Below are positions 23,650 to 34,551 of a stretch of DNA of 64,000 nucleotides, piece by piece. The notes under the pieces are model-generated. The model was not told the origin of the DNA. It saw only the letters and a program-made list of their open reading frames with translations, and made no database searches. The stretch is from Gordionus sp. m RMFG-2023 (lineage: Eukaryota > Nematomorpha > Gordioida > Chordodea > Parachordodidae): contig NC_088775.1 in the NCBI RefSeq assembly GCF_954871325.1, positions 3,509,511 through 3,573,510 on the forward strand, given 5' to 3'. The stretch's first letter is position 1; each line of letters opens with the position of its first letter. Position numbers and translations under genes: made by a program.

Positions 23650-25360
23650 TAAAGCGATAAAAAAAATAAGAGGTAGAAAGGGTCTATGATAGTTCTTTGG
23701 CTAATAGAATATCACTGAAGATGATAAAATTGGCTTTAAGAATTGCTATGGCCAGTTGTCGAAAAAAAAACCCTTTCGATGTTCTTCGGACTGCATGCGT
23801 ACGTGAGATCCTAAATTTTTGAAAAAGGCTAAGGCAGGGTTTGCTGAAGGTGGAAAGTGTGGTTTAATTGATTGGAATGAAACAATGATCATTTGTAATT
23901 TCTGTGAATTTCGAGGATTTAAGCTGTTCCTTCTGGTCAATGATGGTGAGGACTTGGTTAAATGGGACAAGATGCTTAATCCATGAATTGTCCCGTACAA
24001 ATTATTGGCCTTTCCTCCATGGAATTTGAGTGATCCCGTCAGGTCGTTACCATCAGATTTAAAAAATACCCTGGGATTCTAATAGGGATGGGATTTGTGC
24101 TTATTACAAGACATGTTGGGTGATTGAATTGTATTCTCTGTCTGATGAATCGACTATTGGAGGAGCGACAATGTAATCTATGTTTTCCATTCATGTCAAC
24201 GGGCAAGTTACAAACAGATGTGAGGGTGGGTGATTGCAATTTAGACGAAGTTTGTTGTTGGAAAGTTGAAGTTGAAGATTGACAGAAGGAATGGCATCGA
24301 AACTCATGCTCTGAACCATCTAACAGCGAAGAGAATAGGGTGCGGTCAGTTAATTGTTTGCTAGATAAGAGAGATTCAACGCAGTGAGCAACTTCCGGAG
24401 CATCCCAGTCCTTGTGTCTATGGTTGTGGGTGGATGAGAATCAGCATTGATCGGAGTTTTCCAAATATTTATGGCCTCAATTAAGGAAGGGTCTTTTTTA
24501 GAATGATGGGTCTTGGTTATTTTCTTTGACAAGAGACTACTCGATATGAAAGAAGTTATTGCTAAGCCATAAGGAGATATAATGTCAAATCCACCGGATT
24601 TCGCAAAGAGCGAAGCTTGGGCCCAGGCGGATTCTTTGAATCTTATGTTTGTTTTTTTTCGGTTAGGTCTTTTAATCCGTTTTCGTATGTTTTTAGTGGG
24701 GATGGATTTTTAAAAATGGGTGTTGAGCGGAATGCATAATGAATCCTTGGTATAAAAAAGAAAATTTTTAAAAAGAAAAAGGACTTGTTTGAAGGAAGAA
24801 GAGTAAAGATGTCTCCAGTTTAAGGATGATGTAAATAATGGAGTGAAGGAAGGTACAAATTGCCTCATGTCCTCCTACAAGAGAACCTAGATGTGATAAT
24901 TCATCAAGAGCAGTTAATTTGAAATTATGAGTGTTTGAAGCGTTTGAATTCAATTGGATGAATTCGGATTTGCTCGAGTTAAGAGATAGTAAGATAGCAG
25001 TAACCATTTATTGTATTATATTAACTGCTTTGTCAATTTCACTGCGGGAACCACTTAAGATTCTATCATCGATGTACCAAGCTTGAAGCGATAGTGTACA
25101 AAAGGAGTTTATTGATTTTATTATATCAATGATTCCTACTGAAAAGAAGGGATCCTAGATAGAGGGTCTCCTTGTTGATTACCCTCGACTGAAAGTATTT
25201 TTTCCGTGTTTAATTGTAAAATTGTTGGAGAATGGTAGCAAGAAGAAAAAAATTTGGTGTAAGCAGGGAAGCAAGAGCAAGTGGAATTTGAGAAAGTGTT
25301 GCTGGAAAGTCTGTTGTAAGCGCTGGAAAAATCGATTTTGGGTTATTTTCAAGGTGAATA
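23650..25360 (-). mobile_element. Decayed LINE-like reverse-transcriptase element
   Basis: Minus-strand pieces of an RT ORF lie in order: motif A-like KIDFSSAYN (about 25325-25355), motif B QQGDPL (about 25160-25177), the catalytic AWYIDD (25062-25079), a thumb-like stretch with LNSSKSEF (about 24950), a Cys/His knuckle CNLPVDMNGKHRLHC (about 24180-24225), and a C-terminal FFKNLGSHVR (about 23815). The pieces are in several frames, so the element is dead. The RT order and the C-terminal knuckle match the family of the fragment at 5085-5580. It is less AT-rich than its surroundings. The 5' end appears truncated near the right-hand direct repeat (25395). Family level is confident; exact clade is not. 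Confidence 0.7.
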
Positions 25361-25394
25361 TTTTTTGCGATCGTTGTGAATATGGTTGAAAATT

Positions 25395-25845
25395 TTTTTT
25401 GTATTAATAATTCAAAGTAATTTTACATTAAAAATGGAAAAGGTATGTGCTATACTATTAAGCTAGGACTATAATTTTTTTGTGAAAATTTTCACAATTC
25501 TTAAATTTTACATTAAAAATAGCGTATATTATTTTTAAAAAAAATTAAAAAGCGTGTGCTATATTGGATGCTACTAAGTTTGGGCTATTAAATCAAATAC
25601 TAGATAATTAAGCAATTTATTTGAAATAAGCATAATATATAAACTTATATAATTTTAAGGAAAAACATAAATAGTTCAATATAAATTTATATCATTTAAA
25701 ATTACTTAAATTTGACATATTTTTAATATTACGAAAATAAAAATATTCTCATATATATATATATAAATGAGAGGAAGTATTTCTTCCAGTTCTGGTGATA
25801 AGATTCCTTCATAAACGCTCAATAGGTTGAATATGATCGCTAATT
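25395..25845 (+). repeat. Dispersed direct repeat, right copy
   Basis: Partner of 22240-22690 in direct orientation, ending in sequence with GAGAGGAAGTATTTCTTCCA that parallels GGGAGGAATGAAGATTTTCT at the end of the left copy. Moderate divergence suggests age. Confidence 0.7.
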
Positions 25846-25969
25846 TTTTTTATAAAAAATTTGGTTATAATCCAATAAAAGTTTGTTGAAGACTGGGTTT
25901 AGGTTCTCATTTCTGGCCCCAAAAGTCGATTTCAAACAATTCTTGCTACATGGTAATGATATATTTATT

Positions 25970-27125
25970 CATAGGCGTAGCCGGTGGGGGAGGGCAAGGC
26001 GAAATTTCCCCCTATTCAGTAATTTATTACATTTTGTGAACATTTTAGCTAATAAAAAATATCCCCTTTAGTCCTCCTCCCACTCCCTGGCCCCCAAAAA
26101 TGTATGCATATATCTTAAACAATAATATGAAAGAAAGAATGTAAAAGTTGATATTTTTTTATAAAACTATATCATAATTTATGCATTTTTGAAAAAAAGC
26201 ATTTATATATAAAAAAGTAAACCAGAAATGCTTTTTTGGAATAAGCCAATTAAGACAAAAATGAAATGTATTATAATTATTAATAATAGATCCATAAAAT
26301 TAGTAAATAATATATTATATCAAATAAATTTTTTTATAAAGTGAGTAATTTTAATTTATTTATCTCAATAAAAGAAAAATATAATTATAAAACTATAGAT
26401 TTAATTAAATCATAAATTAAATAAAAAAATTAAAGCACAATACAAACAGTGGAATATTATAGGTCGTAGATTTACAGTATTTCTAATTTTATCAATTATC
26501 ATATGACAATCAAGTAATTTTTACCAATATAGCAAATTATATATTTTACAGAAAACTAGAAAATATTGACAAGGATATAAGAAAATATCTTTTAAAGACA
26601 TTGTGGGATGAATAATATGAAGATTAATTATTTATATCATTTTTTATTTAAAATAAATAGATGGCGTTAAATAATTGAATGCAAATTGCTATATATATTA
26701 TCAAGAGCATTGATTAGTAAAATTTGTTAAAATATTAACTGAATATATTTTCTAACTGTCAAATATGTCTGTAAAAGTGGAATTTTTCTTAGTATTTTGT
26801 AACTAATTCTATATAATAGAGGAATATCAACTATATGTCTACTTACTTTTTATAAATAAATTTCTTATACTTGTTTGGAATAAATTATTACCATGCTTTT
26901 ATATTAATGTATATACTAGTAATTTATTATATTTTATATAAACTAATAAAAATATATTTCATATTTGTTCTAGGCTTATTTTTATTTTATTAAAATTAAC
27001 CTCCTATCTTGTAAAAATATTTTATGACTATATATAGACTAAGGTAACCCAATGGGGTCTGTGGGCGAAGCCCCCAGTAATTTTTTAATTCCCCCCTCCT
27101 TAGGAAAATCTTGGCTACGCCTATG
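25970..27125. mobile_element. Non-autonomous DNA element with CATAGGCGTAGCC inverted ends
   Basis: CATAGGCGTAGCC at 25970 and its exact complement at 27113-27125 face each other. Next to each end lies G-rich (left) or C-rich (right) sequence. The 1156-bp interior is AT-rich and has no ORF. CATAGGCGTAGCC-type ends recur in many animal DNA transposons. No target duplication is evident, so the superfamily is left open. Confidence 0.65.
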
Positions 27126-28440
27126 GGTCACCAATTAGCGAATCACCTCAATTCTTTCAAAATTATTTAGTAGCATATTAGGAGACCTTATATCAATTCA
27201 CGCAAATCTTGATGTACTGTATAAACCGTATTTCTCATTTTTAAAAAGTTTGTATTTACCGAAAACTATTTACTCATTTGATGTCCCGCTGAATTTCTCA
27301 ATTATCAAGATTTATTGGGTGCAGAAGAATATAGAACAACCCTTTAAACTTTAAATTCAATAATTTCAGTTGTAAATTAGCTATTTATGAGGTATGGGTT
27401 GTCATGGCCTCGTTCGAAATCTAAACATTTTGAAACACTTTGATTTTTAATGTGACTTAACTATTATCTACGATTTTTACGAACATTTGGATGAGCAGAG
27501 ATTTGTCTACGATATATTCATAGATTTAACAATGTATACTTCGTGTCTATAGTAATATCCGTAGCAGCCAATATAGCCATTATACAGGTACAATGTAAAA
27601 TTTGGAGAAATAAATTGTTCCCCAATGACTCGCGGAAACATAAATAGTTCCCTGGAGTCAAAGGACTAATATTTTAATTTTGACAATCTGGAGAAATAAC
27701 AGCGTTACAACCTTCAATCTTGCACATGACACTATAAACTTTACTAACCCAAGGTTACAACCCAAAATTGACGCAAAATTTATCACCTGCAAGGATATGC
27801 TATTAAACTACAAATCCCCCATTTTGTATTCGACCTCAAAAAGTTAGTACTCAAAAAAAAAATTATATTGTCTATTTTCAAAGTTCGATTCCGGCATCAA
27901 GAAGATCTTCTGCAGAACTTTCTTTCCTCGTTCGTTAGAAAAGATACAATGGATGACAAAAATTTGCTATTTTTGGTAATAAAGTAATGGTCTTATCTGT
28001 TATGCTATAGAATTTGGTGGAAATTTTAAATTGTACATATATCTCTTAATTTTTTTTATTTTTTACCAATTTGTATTTATAATATGAAAACTAAATAAAT
28101 TTTAAAACGTAATAAAAAAAACAATATTTGTTTATGAAAAAATAATATTTGTTTATGAAAGAATAATACAATTTATGCGTGTATAACTATATTCATCATA
28201 TCTTACGTATATGAGCGGTATTGAGTGTTTCGACGAAGATGCGAGAATTAGATATATAAAAATAAATGTATATACCTTTAATGTTTCAAATGCATCTCAA
28301 GTCTATAAATCATTTTGGAAAATGAAGGACCCAAATTAAATTGCAAGGTAGAATGGATGATTTTAGTTTATCCGTGATCTTTTCAAACCTAACCTCCCCG
28401 TGAGAATTACGTAATTTGACGCTTCCCATACTTTTGTTAG
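27126..28440. other. Upstream region of the BACK-domain exon, no proven exon
   Basis: A BTB exon would be expected upstream on the plus strand. A frame at 27690-27850 contains FITCKDMLLNYKSP, faintly like the F.CHK.LL...SP core of BTB domains, but it lacks clear splice sites. A short frame at 28212-28340 begins MSGIECFDEDARIRY. Neither is called. Confidence 0.3.
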
Positions 28441-28754
28441 AAAAAAAAAGCAAAAATGAATCTAAATCAACAGGGCATGACGGAATGGCAATTTGTGCGT
28501 ACGGATATAGGCACAGTATTGATTTTGCTAGGCCATAACGATTTGAATATTACATCCGAACTGGAAGCATTCGATATGGCTATCAAGTGGTTGGATTACG
28601 ATAAGCCGAATCGAATGAAATTCGCAACACAATTGATGGAAAAGGTGAGATTCACCCACATGACCACCGATCAGCTGTTGAGATGTTTCGAGCTTGGTAG
28701 CGAGGATGTATTCAAGATACCCGAATGCAAAAATATGTTGATCAAGGCTAATTG
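28441..28754 (+). CDS. BACK-domain exon of a BTB-BACK family gene
   Basis: The exon encodes a BACK domain, the helical region that follows BTB in Kelch-like and related proteins. Residues from FVRTDIGTVLILLGHNDL through SELEAFDMAIKWLDYDK to MEKVRFTHMTTDQLLRCFE show the expected order: LL..DDLN-like turn, SE..F.A...WL, then RF..M....L. BACK proteins commonly serve as Cullin-3 substrate adaptors or actin-linked scaffolds. The acceptor is CTTTTGTTAG at 28440, with an in-frame TAG supporting an exon boundary; the ATG at 28456 is probably internal, because the BTB domain should precede. The donor TTG|GTAAGG at 28755 is strong; without splicing the frame stops at once. The phase 2 end fits the exon at 32779. 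The BTB exon was not found, so the gene may start upstream or have lost BTB. Confidence 0.75.
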
Positions 28755-30698
28755 GTAAGGGACCTTTTAATAGAATTTTAAATGGAATTATCCTTTAATT
28801 ATAATCGCACTTGCATATAAACTAATTTAAATTAAAGTAAATTGGGTAAAAAAATTTCCATGAGGACTTTGAAAAAATATCAATACTAATCTTTACCTCT
28901 AATCTTTTTATGTAGACTAATCTTAGCCTCTGTACCATATCTGTTTAGAAAATATTGAAAGATATAGTGTCTTCAAGAACAGAGGAGGAGGGGTGAGGGG
29001 GTGAGGTGTGAAAGGCATTTGACTTCATCTATATTAAAGTTGTTTAGATGATAGGTTCCATGGGGGTAGGTGGAAAGGATTTTTTTTCTAATGGTAGAAG
29101 GTTAATCTTGGAGTGTTTCTCTTAAATTTTCTTTCTTTCTCTTGAAGAAGAAATTTTGAATTTTTTTTGCAAATTTTGATTGGATAAAGTAAGCTAGGTA
29201 TTTTATTTTGAGAATGGGACCTTATATTAGAAACAAAGTTTCCTTAAAATCAAACAGATTATGAAAATTTACCGTTGCTATTTAGTGACAATAAAAATTT
29301 GATTTTTCTGGAGGTCCACGCCATGTTTAATATCAATTTTGGGAGAAAAAAAATATGCAGATTAAGGCACTAACCACCCGTCTCGGGTTTTTAAACAGGT
29401 TATAACCTCCTGAGTCAATGATGACTTTAGCGAAACACCAAACCTCTTACCCTAATCACACCTCGTCACAATTTTATTCAATCCACTAATATTGGAGCGA
29501 AATTGATATCACATAAAATCGATAGCTTAAATTAGAAACCAGCGCTTCGCATCTCTAACTGCACAATGGGTTATAAATAGTTACTATGGAAGAGAATCCT
29601 TTTCTAGAATAATCCTATTGAGCTGTTTTCCAAAATACTCTTCTTGGGCCCTTTTTCCAAAATCAATTATAAAAAAATCAATTCAATACACACCAAAACA
29701 AATATCCTTTCAATCCATATTTTATGTTTTTAGATATTTAAAAACAGTGCTCAACATCAACACAAAACCCCAAACGTATAACCCTCCCCCCCCCCTCTCA
29801 AAAAAAATTCTTCCAAATCCATCTTAATACGGGTGACATCAGACCCCATCGTCATGGCGTCAATTTATTTAATGGGAAAGGCTCTCAAAAATCGGATAAT
29901 CCAACAATTAAATATGCGATGTCCCATTATTTAAAATATCGTAAAATGGGATTTAGCATCCGCCGTGAGTGTGACTCTAAAATATTCTGGCATTGCGCTC
30001 ACGAATTAGGTTATCGTACTCTAATCCCAACAAATAATTTTTCTTAAATGCCCCAATGCACTTATCACCATAAATAGGACAGCGAATTATCCCCCCCTCT
30101 CCTCTCTCCGTATTTTGTTAAATTATTCCCTTACTATTTAACTTAAATGTCATGTTTTATTTTTTTCAGTAGAGAATCAAGCAGGGAGACTAAGGATAAA
30201 TAAAATAACTTTCCATTTTTCATATTTATATTTTATTTAACAATTCAATCATATATATACAAAAGAATAAATTTATACAAGAAAACTGTCATCTCTCTAA
30301 TCTATAGTGATTGACAATCTCTTGATGTCTTACTTGCATATCGTATAATATTGTCATAAGATATTATATATAAACCACTAATCTATATTTAAATATTATT
30401 TGATAGACATTAGATATTATATAAAGTTATACAATATGAATCAACAATTTGTTTGAAAAAAATCTCTTAAAACCTTACGGCTATTTATTTTTTTAAAATA
30501 AATAAAACTGTTTAGCCCTCCCACTCAATGTTTAAATTATTTATTTGATTGGTAGGCTTACAGTTCAATGAATAATATCTGGTTCAGCTAATTTTGCCCA
30601 CACCTTCAATGTTTTCAATGTTTAAAATATTTTAACCAGCCTTTTTTGTAAAATGCCATCATGTCATTCCATCAAAACAATATAGAGCTCCTTATTAC

Positions 30699-30815
30699 CC
30701 TGCATTACCAGTTATATTCGCGGGTGAATGATACAAAATATTATATAAATACTCTAATTTTCCATTGATTTTTATAGATTTCACCCGCGAATTCGTGCTA
30801 ACTGTCCAATGCAGG
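30699..30815. mobile_element. Small palindromic MITE D (CCTGCATT ends)
   Basis: A 117-bp palindrome. The left arm begins CCTGCATT and carries CAGTTA and ATTCGCGGGTGAA; the right arm is its near-complement, ending AATGCAGG. A related half copy lies at 233-275. No ORF. Confidence 0.7.
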
Positions 30816-31379
30816 ATTTGACACCTCTTTTGAAAGTGAGTAATGCATTTGAAAGCGTCGTTGAATGGAAATTAGGGGGACCGGCCATTTAGGTATCCCA
30901 TATAGTAATTATTCACATGTTAAAAACTACTATTTAAATTGATAACTTACTTCCTTATTATCACGATGATTCAGGCAATTCTTTAATAAAGTATGCGTCA
31001 GACTTAGAAATAAATTGACCTCTCGTGTAAAATTTTTTTTAAAATAATGATATGGGTAATCAAAATGGCGTTCCCAGCTGTTTTTTATTGATGTGCACTT
31101 TTAATGAATGCATCGTAAGTCTAGGTATTATTATTATATGTCATGGGATCGGCAAGCCTGCTCTTTAACGGGTCATGTCACAAATCGGCCATTAAATAGT
31201 ATTCTTTTTTTAAAAAACAAAATTATGGGTAATGCTAACCCCGGGCCGAGCTTAAAAATAAAAAAAAAATTTTCCAAAAAAAAATACCCTGTTTGGTTTT
31301 TAATTTTTTTTTTTTTTATAGAACAATAATATCTCGTATTTTAATATTTATATAATTTTTTGCCACCTGTAGTGTTGTT

Positions 31380-31720
31380 AAACGGCTCGTTTTGAGCCGA
31401 TTTTTAAAAACGGCTAACTCAATATTTCATCCAGAATAGTATTACGCAAGCCTGAAGATTTTGTTTATAGAAGGAACAAAGGTTTGGACATCTATTAGCG
31501 AGACAAGGCTTAGGCAATATTTTTCTGGCTAAAATTTTGAGTTCGAGTTGTTTAACCACTAGCCACCTGTCAGCTAATATCTTTAGGCTCACATAATGTT
31601 TTTTTGGTTATGACCCCGGTTTTTTTAACTATATTAATCCAAACCTTTGCGGCCATCTATGACCAAAAATCTTCAGGAGTACGCAAATATTTTTCTAGAT
31701 AAAATATTGAGTCAGCCATT
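31380..31720. repeat. Degenerate repeat with two inverted segments, related to 37250-37450
   Basis: The stretch 31440-31500 (GCCTGAAGATTTTG, then AAAGGTTTGGACA) recurs inverted at 31640-31690 and again in direct orientation at 37320-37445 (TTGAAGATTTGATTTTATAG, GATATTTTTCTGGCTAAAAT). On the minus strand both larger copies read as an ILARKI.PKP peptide followed by NLQAC, so the repeat may derive from coding DNA. A small hairpin CGGCTCGTTTTGAGCCG lies at 31384-31400. Confidence 0.5.
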
Positions 31721-32243
31721 TTTTTTTTAAATCGACTCAAATCGAAGTCATTTAAAAACTCTTTATTTTTGGCAATCCGAAGTAATTAAGAGAGATTTTT
31801 AAAAAATCTTTCGTAAAATTTAACCCAATCCGATTAAGTTAAAGAACATAAACCAATAGAAATCGAATAATTAAAATTATACCAAATGAATAGACCAATC
31901 GAAAATTTTATTATTCGGAAGTATACGAATGATAAATTATTGTTTAATTAAACCAATCATATTCGTTTTCAAAAATGTGACAAGCATATAATTAATTTTT
32001 AGGAAGGATCCTTTTAATTATTTAAAATTGAGGAAATATTCAAAAAAAAAATTCAAAACCTGGTCGTCAGTGGGGCAATATTGTTTATTTTTAAATCAGC
32101 ACTGGGGTTAAATAGTCGACCCCTTCAGATCTCTAATATATATTTTATATAAGTAAAACAGGAGAAACAACTTAAATATTATTAGATCGTCGATGAAAAT
32201 ATTCGTAGAAGAAATTTCTCCTCTAAAAAAAGTTTTTCCTTCA

Positions 32244-32613
<370 letters not shown>

Positions 32614-32778
32614 AATTTCTCTCCCCTTTTTCGCAGTCATTTTTTTTTTCCACTTATTTTATAAAGGAATAAATAAAGATATTTTAATTATGTATAAAAC
32701 AAGTTATTAAATGTAATAAATTTATTACAAAAGAAATTGAAATTAAAAAAAAATAAAATAATATAAATTACAAAATAG

Positions 32779-32878
32779 GCAACAAAAGTGTCTAATGGAC
32801 AATCATTTCGATCTGATCAATTTGGCTGAATATCCGAAACAGAGGAGGAAAATCAAAGATCTTCAGGATAACGTGATT
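32779..32878 (+). CDS. Probable small internal exon of the BACK-domain gene
   Basis: One base plus 33 codons read QQKCLMDNHFDLINLAEYPK followed by a basic stretch (KQRRKIKDLQDNVI). The acceptor is AAAATAG (32778), the donor GATT|GTGAGA (32879). The entry phase (one base completing TG|G to Trp) fits the exon at 28441-28754, and the phase 0 exit fits the exon at 33139. The match of both phases and the coding-like composition are the evidence; the acceptor lacks a pyrimidine tract. It would continue the protein just after the BACK helices. Confidence 0.55.
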
Positions 32879-33138
32879 GTGAGATTTAATTATTATTTTG
32901 CAAATATAACATTTAATATAATTATTCAACGACGATCACATTCTATCAAAAAACGGAAGTGGGACTATAAGTTTCCCGCCAAAAAATAAGCGAAAGACAT
33001 TTGAATAATGGTAGTGTAATTTTAGTGAATGAAGGGGAGGTAAAAGGGGAAAAGGGAGGGTGCATTTACTATAAAATTAAAAATAATAATTTTAAACCCC
33101 CCACCTCCTTACCCTATCCCCACACGCAAAAAAAATAG

Positions 33139-34551
33139 GATTACAAACAACCTGTCAGTCAATCTATCGTTAGGAATAAAATTTTTCCTTCATTTAAAGA
33201 GGATGGTTGTCAGAATAGCGATATTAACGATCGTTTATTGCTAAACGACAACCCCAGAATTCGCACTGTGCATCATTTGAGAGGCAAGGAAGAAATTGTA
33301 GAAAGTCACGAAGGCCCAGTTGCCCATTTCACGACCGGTAAAAATAATATAAGATCTGTCGTGAAAACAGATGACAGGATGGGGAAAACAGATTTCGAAA
33401 TCGATATCCAAGAAAACAAAGAGAGACCGCATTGGATTACGTGCCCACGTTATGGTGACCCGAACTTGTTGGAGTTGATCAAATGGAAACGGATGTGGCA
33501 AAATGAGGAACCATCTTCTAGGACACAACTAGTTCCCAGCGATTCTAATACCTGTATGCATGTAAAATATTTTGGCCAGACCGACTGGGATAAAAATAAA
33601 GTTCAGCATGGTATATTAGACTCTAGGAGGACAGCAGAAATAAACCTGCCAGAAAATAAGGCGGAAGTGACAAGGAAACCAACCATGATATCCGGTATGA
33701 ATCTCTTTTGTTCGGTAAACATCAGCAAAAAGGCAAATCAATCCGCAGATTCTACGAAGACGGTGACCTTCGCCCCTAACAAGGTTTGTAAAGACGGTGC
33801 AAAGGAGAAAGTATCTTGGATTGATTATGTACCGGGTGGTAATTCCGTAGCCAATTTCTTGGGCTTTGGGAAAAAGAGGACTCCATCTCCCACAGCTAAA
33901 TGGGATGACGATGAATATTATGAAGATTACGAGGATGAGGGTGGTAAGTACAACAAGGTCACCAGACAAATTTACGAACCCACCACGAAGTTTCCTAAAA
34001 ATAAAAGCCCTGACAATAAAAGGGCAGGAGGCAAAGGCCAAGTCCAAAACGACCGAAGAAAGTCTCAAGATTCTTACTCCCTAAAAAGGAGAGTGTCGCC
34101 TCCCTTAGTGGCCAAAGAGGTGTTGGGCAAAATTCCCAAAGAACTGCTAAGTAGGGAGGAAGAAGAGAGCCTGTTGAGAAAACCAGATGATAAACCTAAA
34201 CAAGATGTCAGCAGCCCGATAACCGACTCTCCCAAAAATATGTCTACAGATCCCGTTAAAAATCTAGTGACAAGTTCCCCAAAGATTTCCGTCCCAGATT
34301 CCGCTAAAAGTCCTATGATAGATCCAGATAAAAAACCTCAGACGGAATCTCAAGATAACGTTAAGCCCAAAGTTGAGACTCCTACCACACAACCTGCTGT
34401 TAAACTTAATAGGTTTAATAGAAGGGCGAGCATAAAAAAATCCCGCGATGGTCAGGATGAAAATAAAATGCAGAAGGTAAACCCCGACGCTATAGCGGCT
34501 TCGTTGAAAAAGAGTAAACCCGTTGAAGTATCGACCAAAAAAGTCGAATAA
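33139..34551 (+). CDS. Terminal exon: 470-residue Lys/Pro/Ser-rich C-terminal region of the BACK-domain gene
   Basis: The frame is open from an AATAG acceptor at 33138 to TAA at 34549-34551, and there is no good ATG near the start, so it is read as a 3' terminal exon. It is phase-compatible with 32878. From the ATG at 28456 the three exons would give 603 residues. The first half is better structured (HHLRGKEEIVESHEGPVAHF; ERPHWITCPRYGDP; LLELIKWKRMWQNEE); then comes FLGFGKKRTPSP, an acidic patch DDDEYYEDYEDEGG, and a long disordered Lys/Ser/Pro/Asp tail with repeated SPK and DP.K units. No Kelch repeats are recognised. The tail looks like a phosphorylatable, basic, intrinsically disordered region. 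GC content and codon use are clearly above the flanks. Overlapping ORFs on both strands are shadows. Real exon: very likely; linkage to the BACK exon: inferred. Confidence 0.75.
   Translation, partial: DYKQPVSQSIVRNKIFPSFKEDGCQNSDINDRLLLNDNPRIRTVHHLRGKEEIVESHEGPVAHFTTGKNNIRSVVKTDDRMGKTDFEIDIQENKERPHWITCPRYGDPNLLELIKWKRMWQNEEPSSRTQLVPSDSNTCMHVKYFGQTDWDKNKVQHGILDSRRTAEINLPENKAEVTRKPTMISGMNLFCSVNISKKANQSADSTKTVTFAPNKVCKDGAKEKVSWIDYVPGGNSVANFLGFGKKRTPSPTAKWDDDEYYEDYEDEGGKYNKVTRQIYEPTTKFPKNKSPDNKRAGGKGQVQNDRRKSQDSYSLKRRVSPPLVAKEVLGKIPKELLSREEEESLLRKPDDKPKQDVSSPITDSPKNMSTDPVKNLVTSSPKISVPDSAKSPMIDPDKKPQTESQDNVKPKVETPTTQPAVKLNRFNRRASIKKSRDGQDENKMQKVNPDAIAASLKKSKPVEVSTKKVE

Larger units (their letters stand above)
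28755..32243 (+). other. Long intron of the BACK-domain gene with repeats
   Basis: Part of a 4-kb intron if the exons at 28441 and 32779 belong together. It holds MITE D (30699-30815), a C-rich run near 29782, a coding-like repeat at 31380-31720 and AT-rich spacer. A plus frame at 29618-29827 is low-complexity. Confidence 0.5.

Noticed and set aside
28212-28340. 42-codon frame starting MSGIECFDEDARIRY
   Set aside because: Too short, no good donor in frame, and no link to the BACK exon could be shown.
33241-34084. Overlapping ORFs at 33241-33528 (-), 33616-34068 (-) and 33866-34084 (+)
   Set aside because: Shadows of the terminal exon 33139-34551, whose frame has the best composition and no stop over 1.4 kb.
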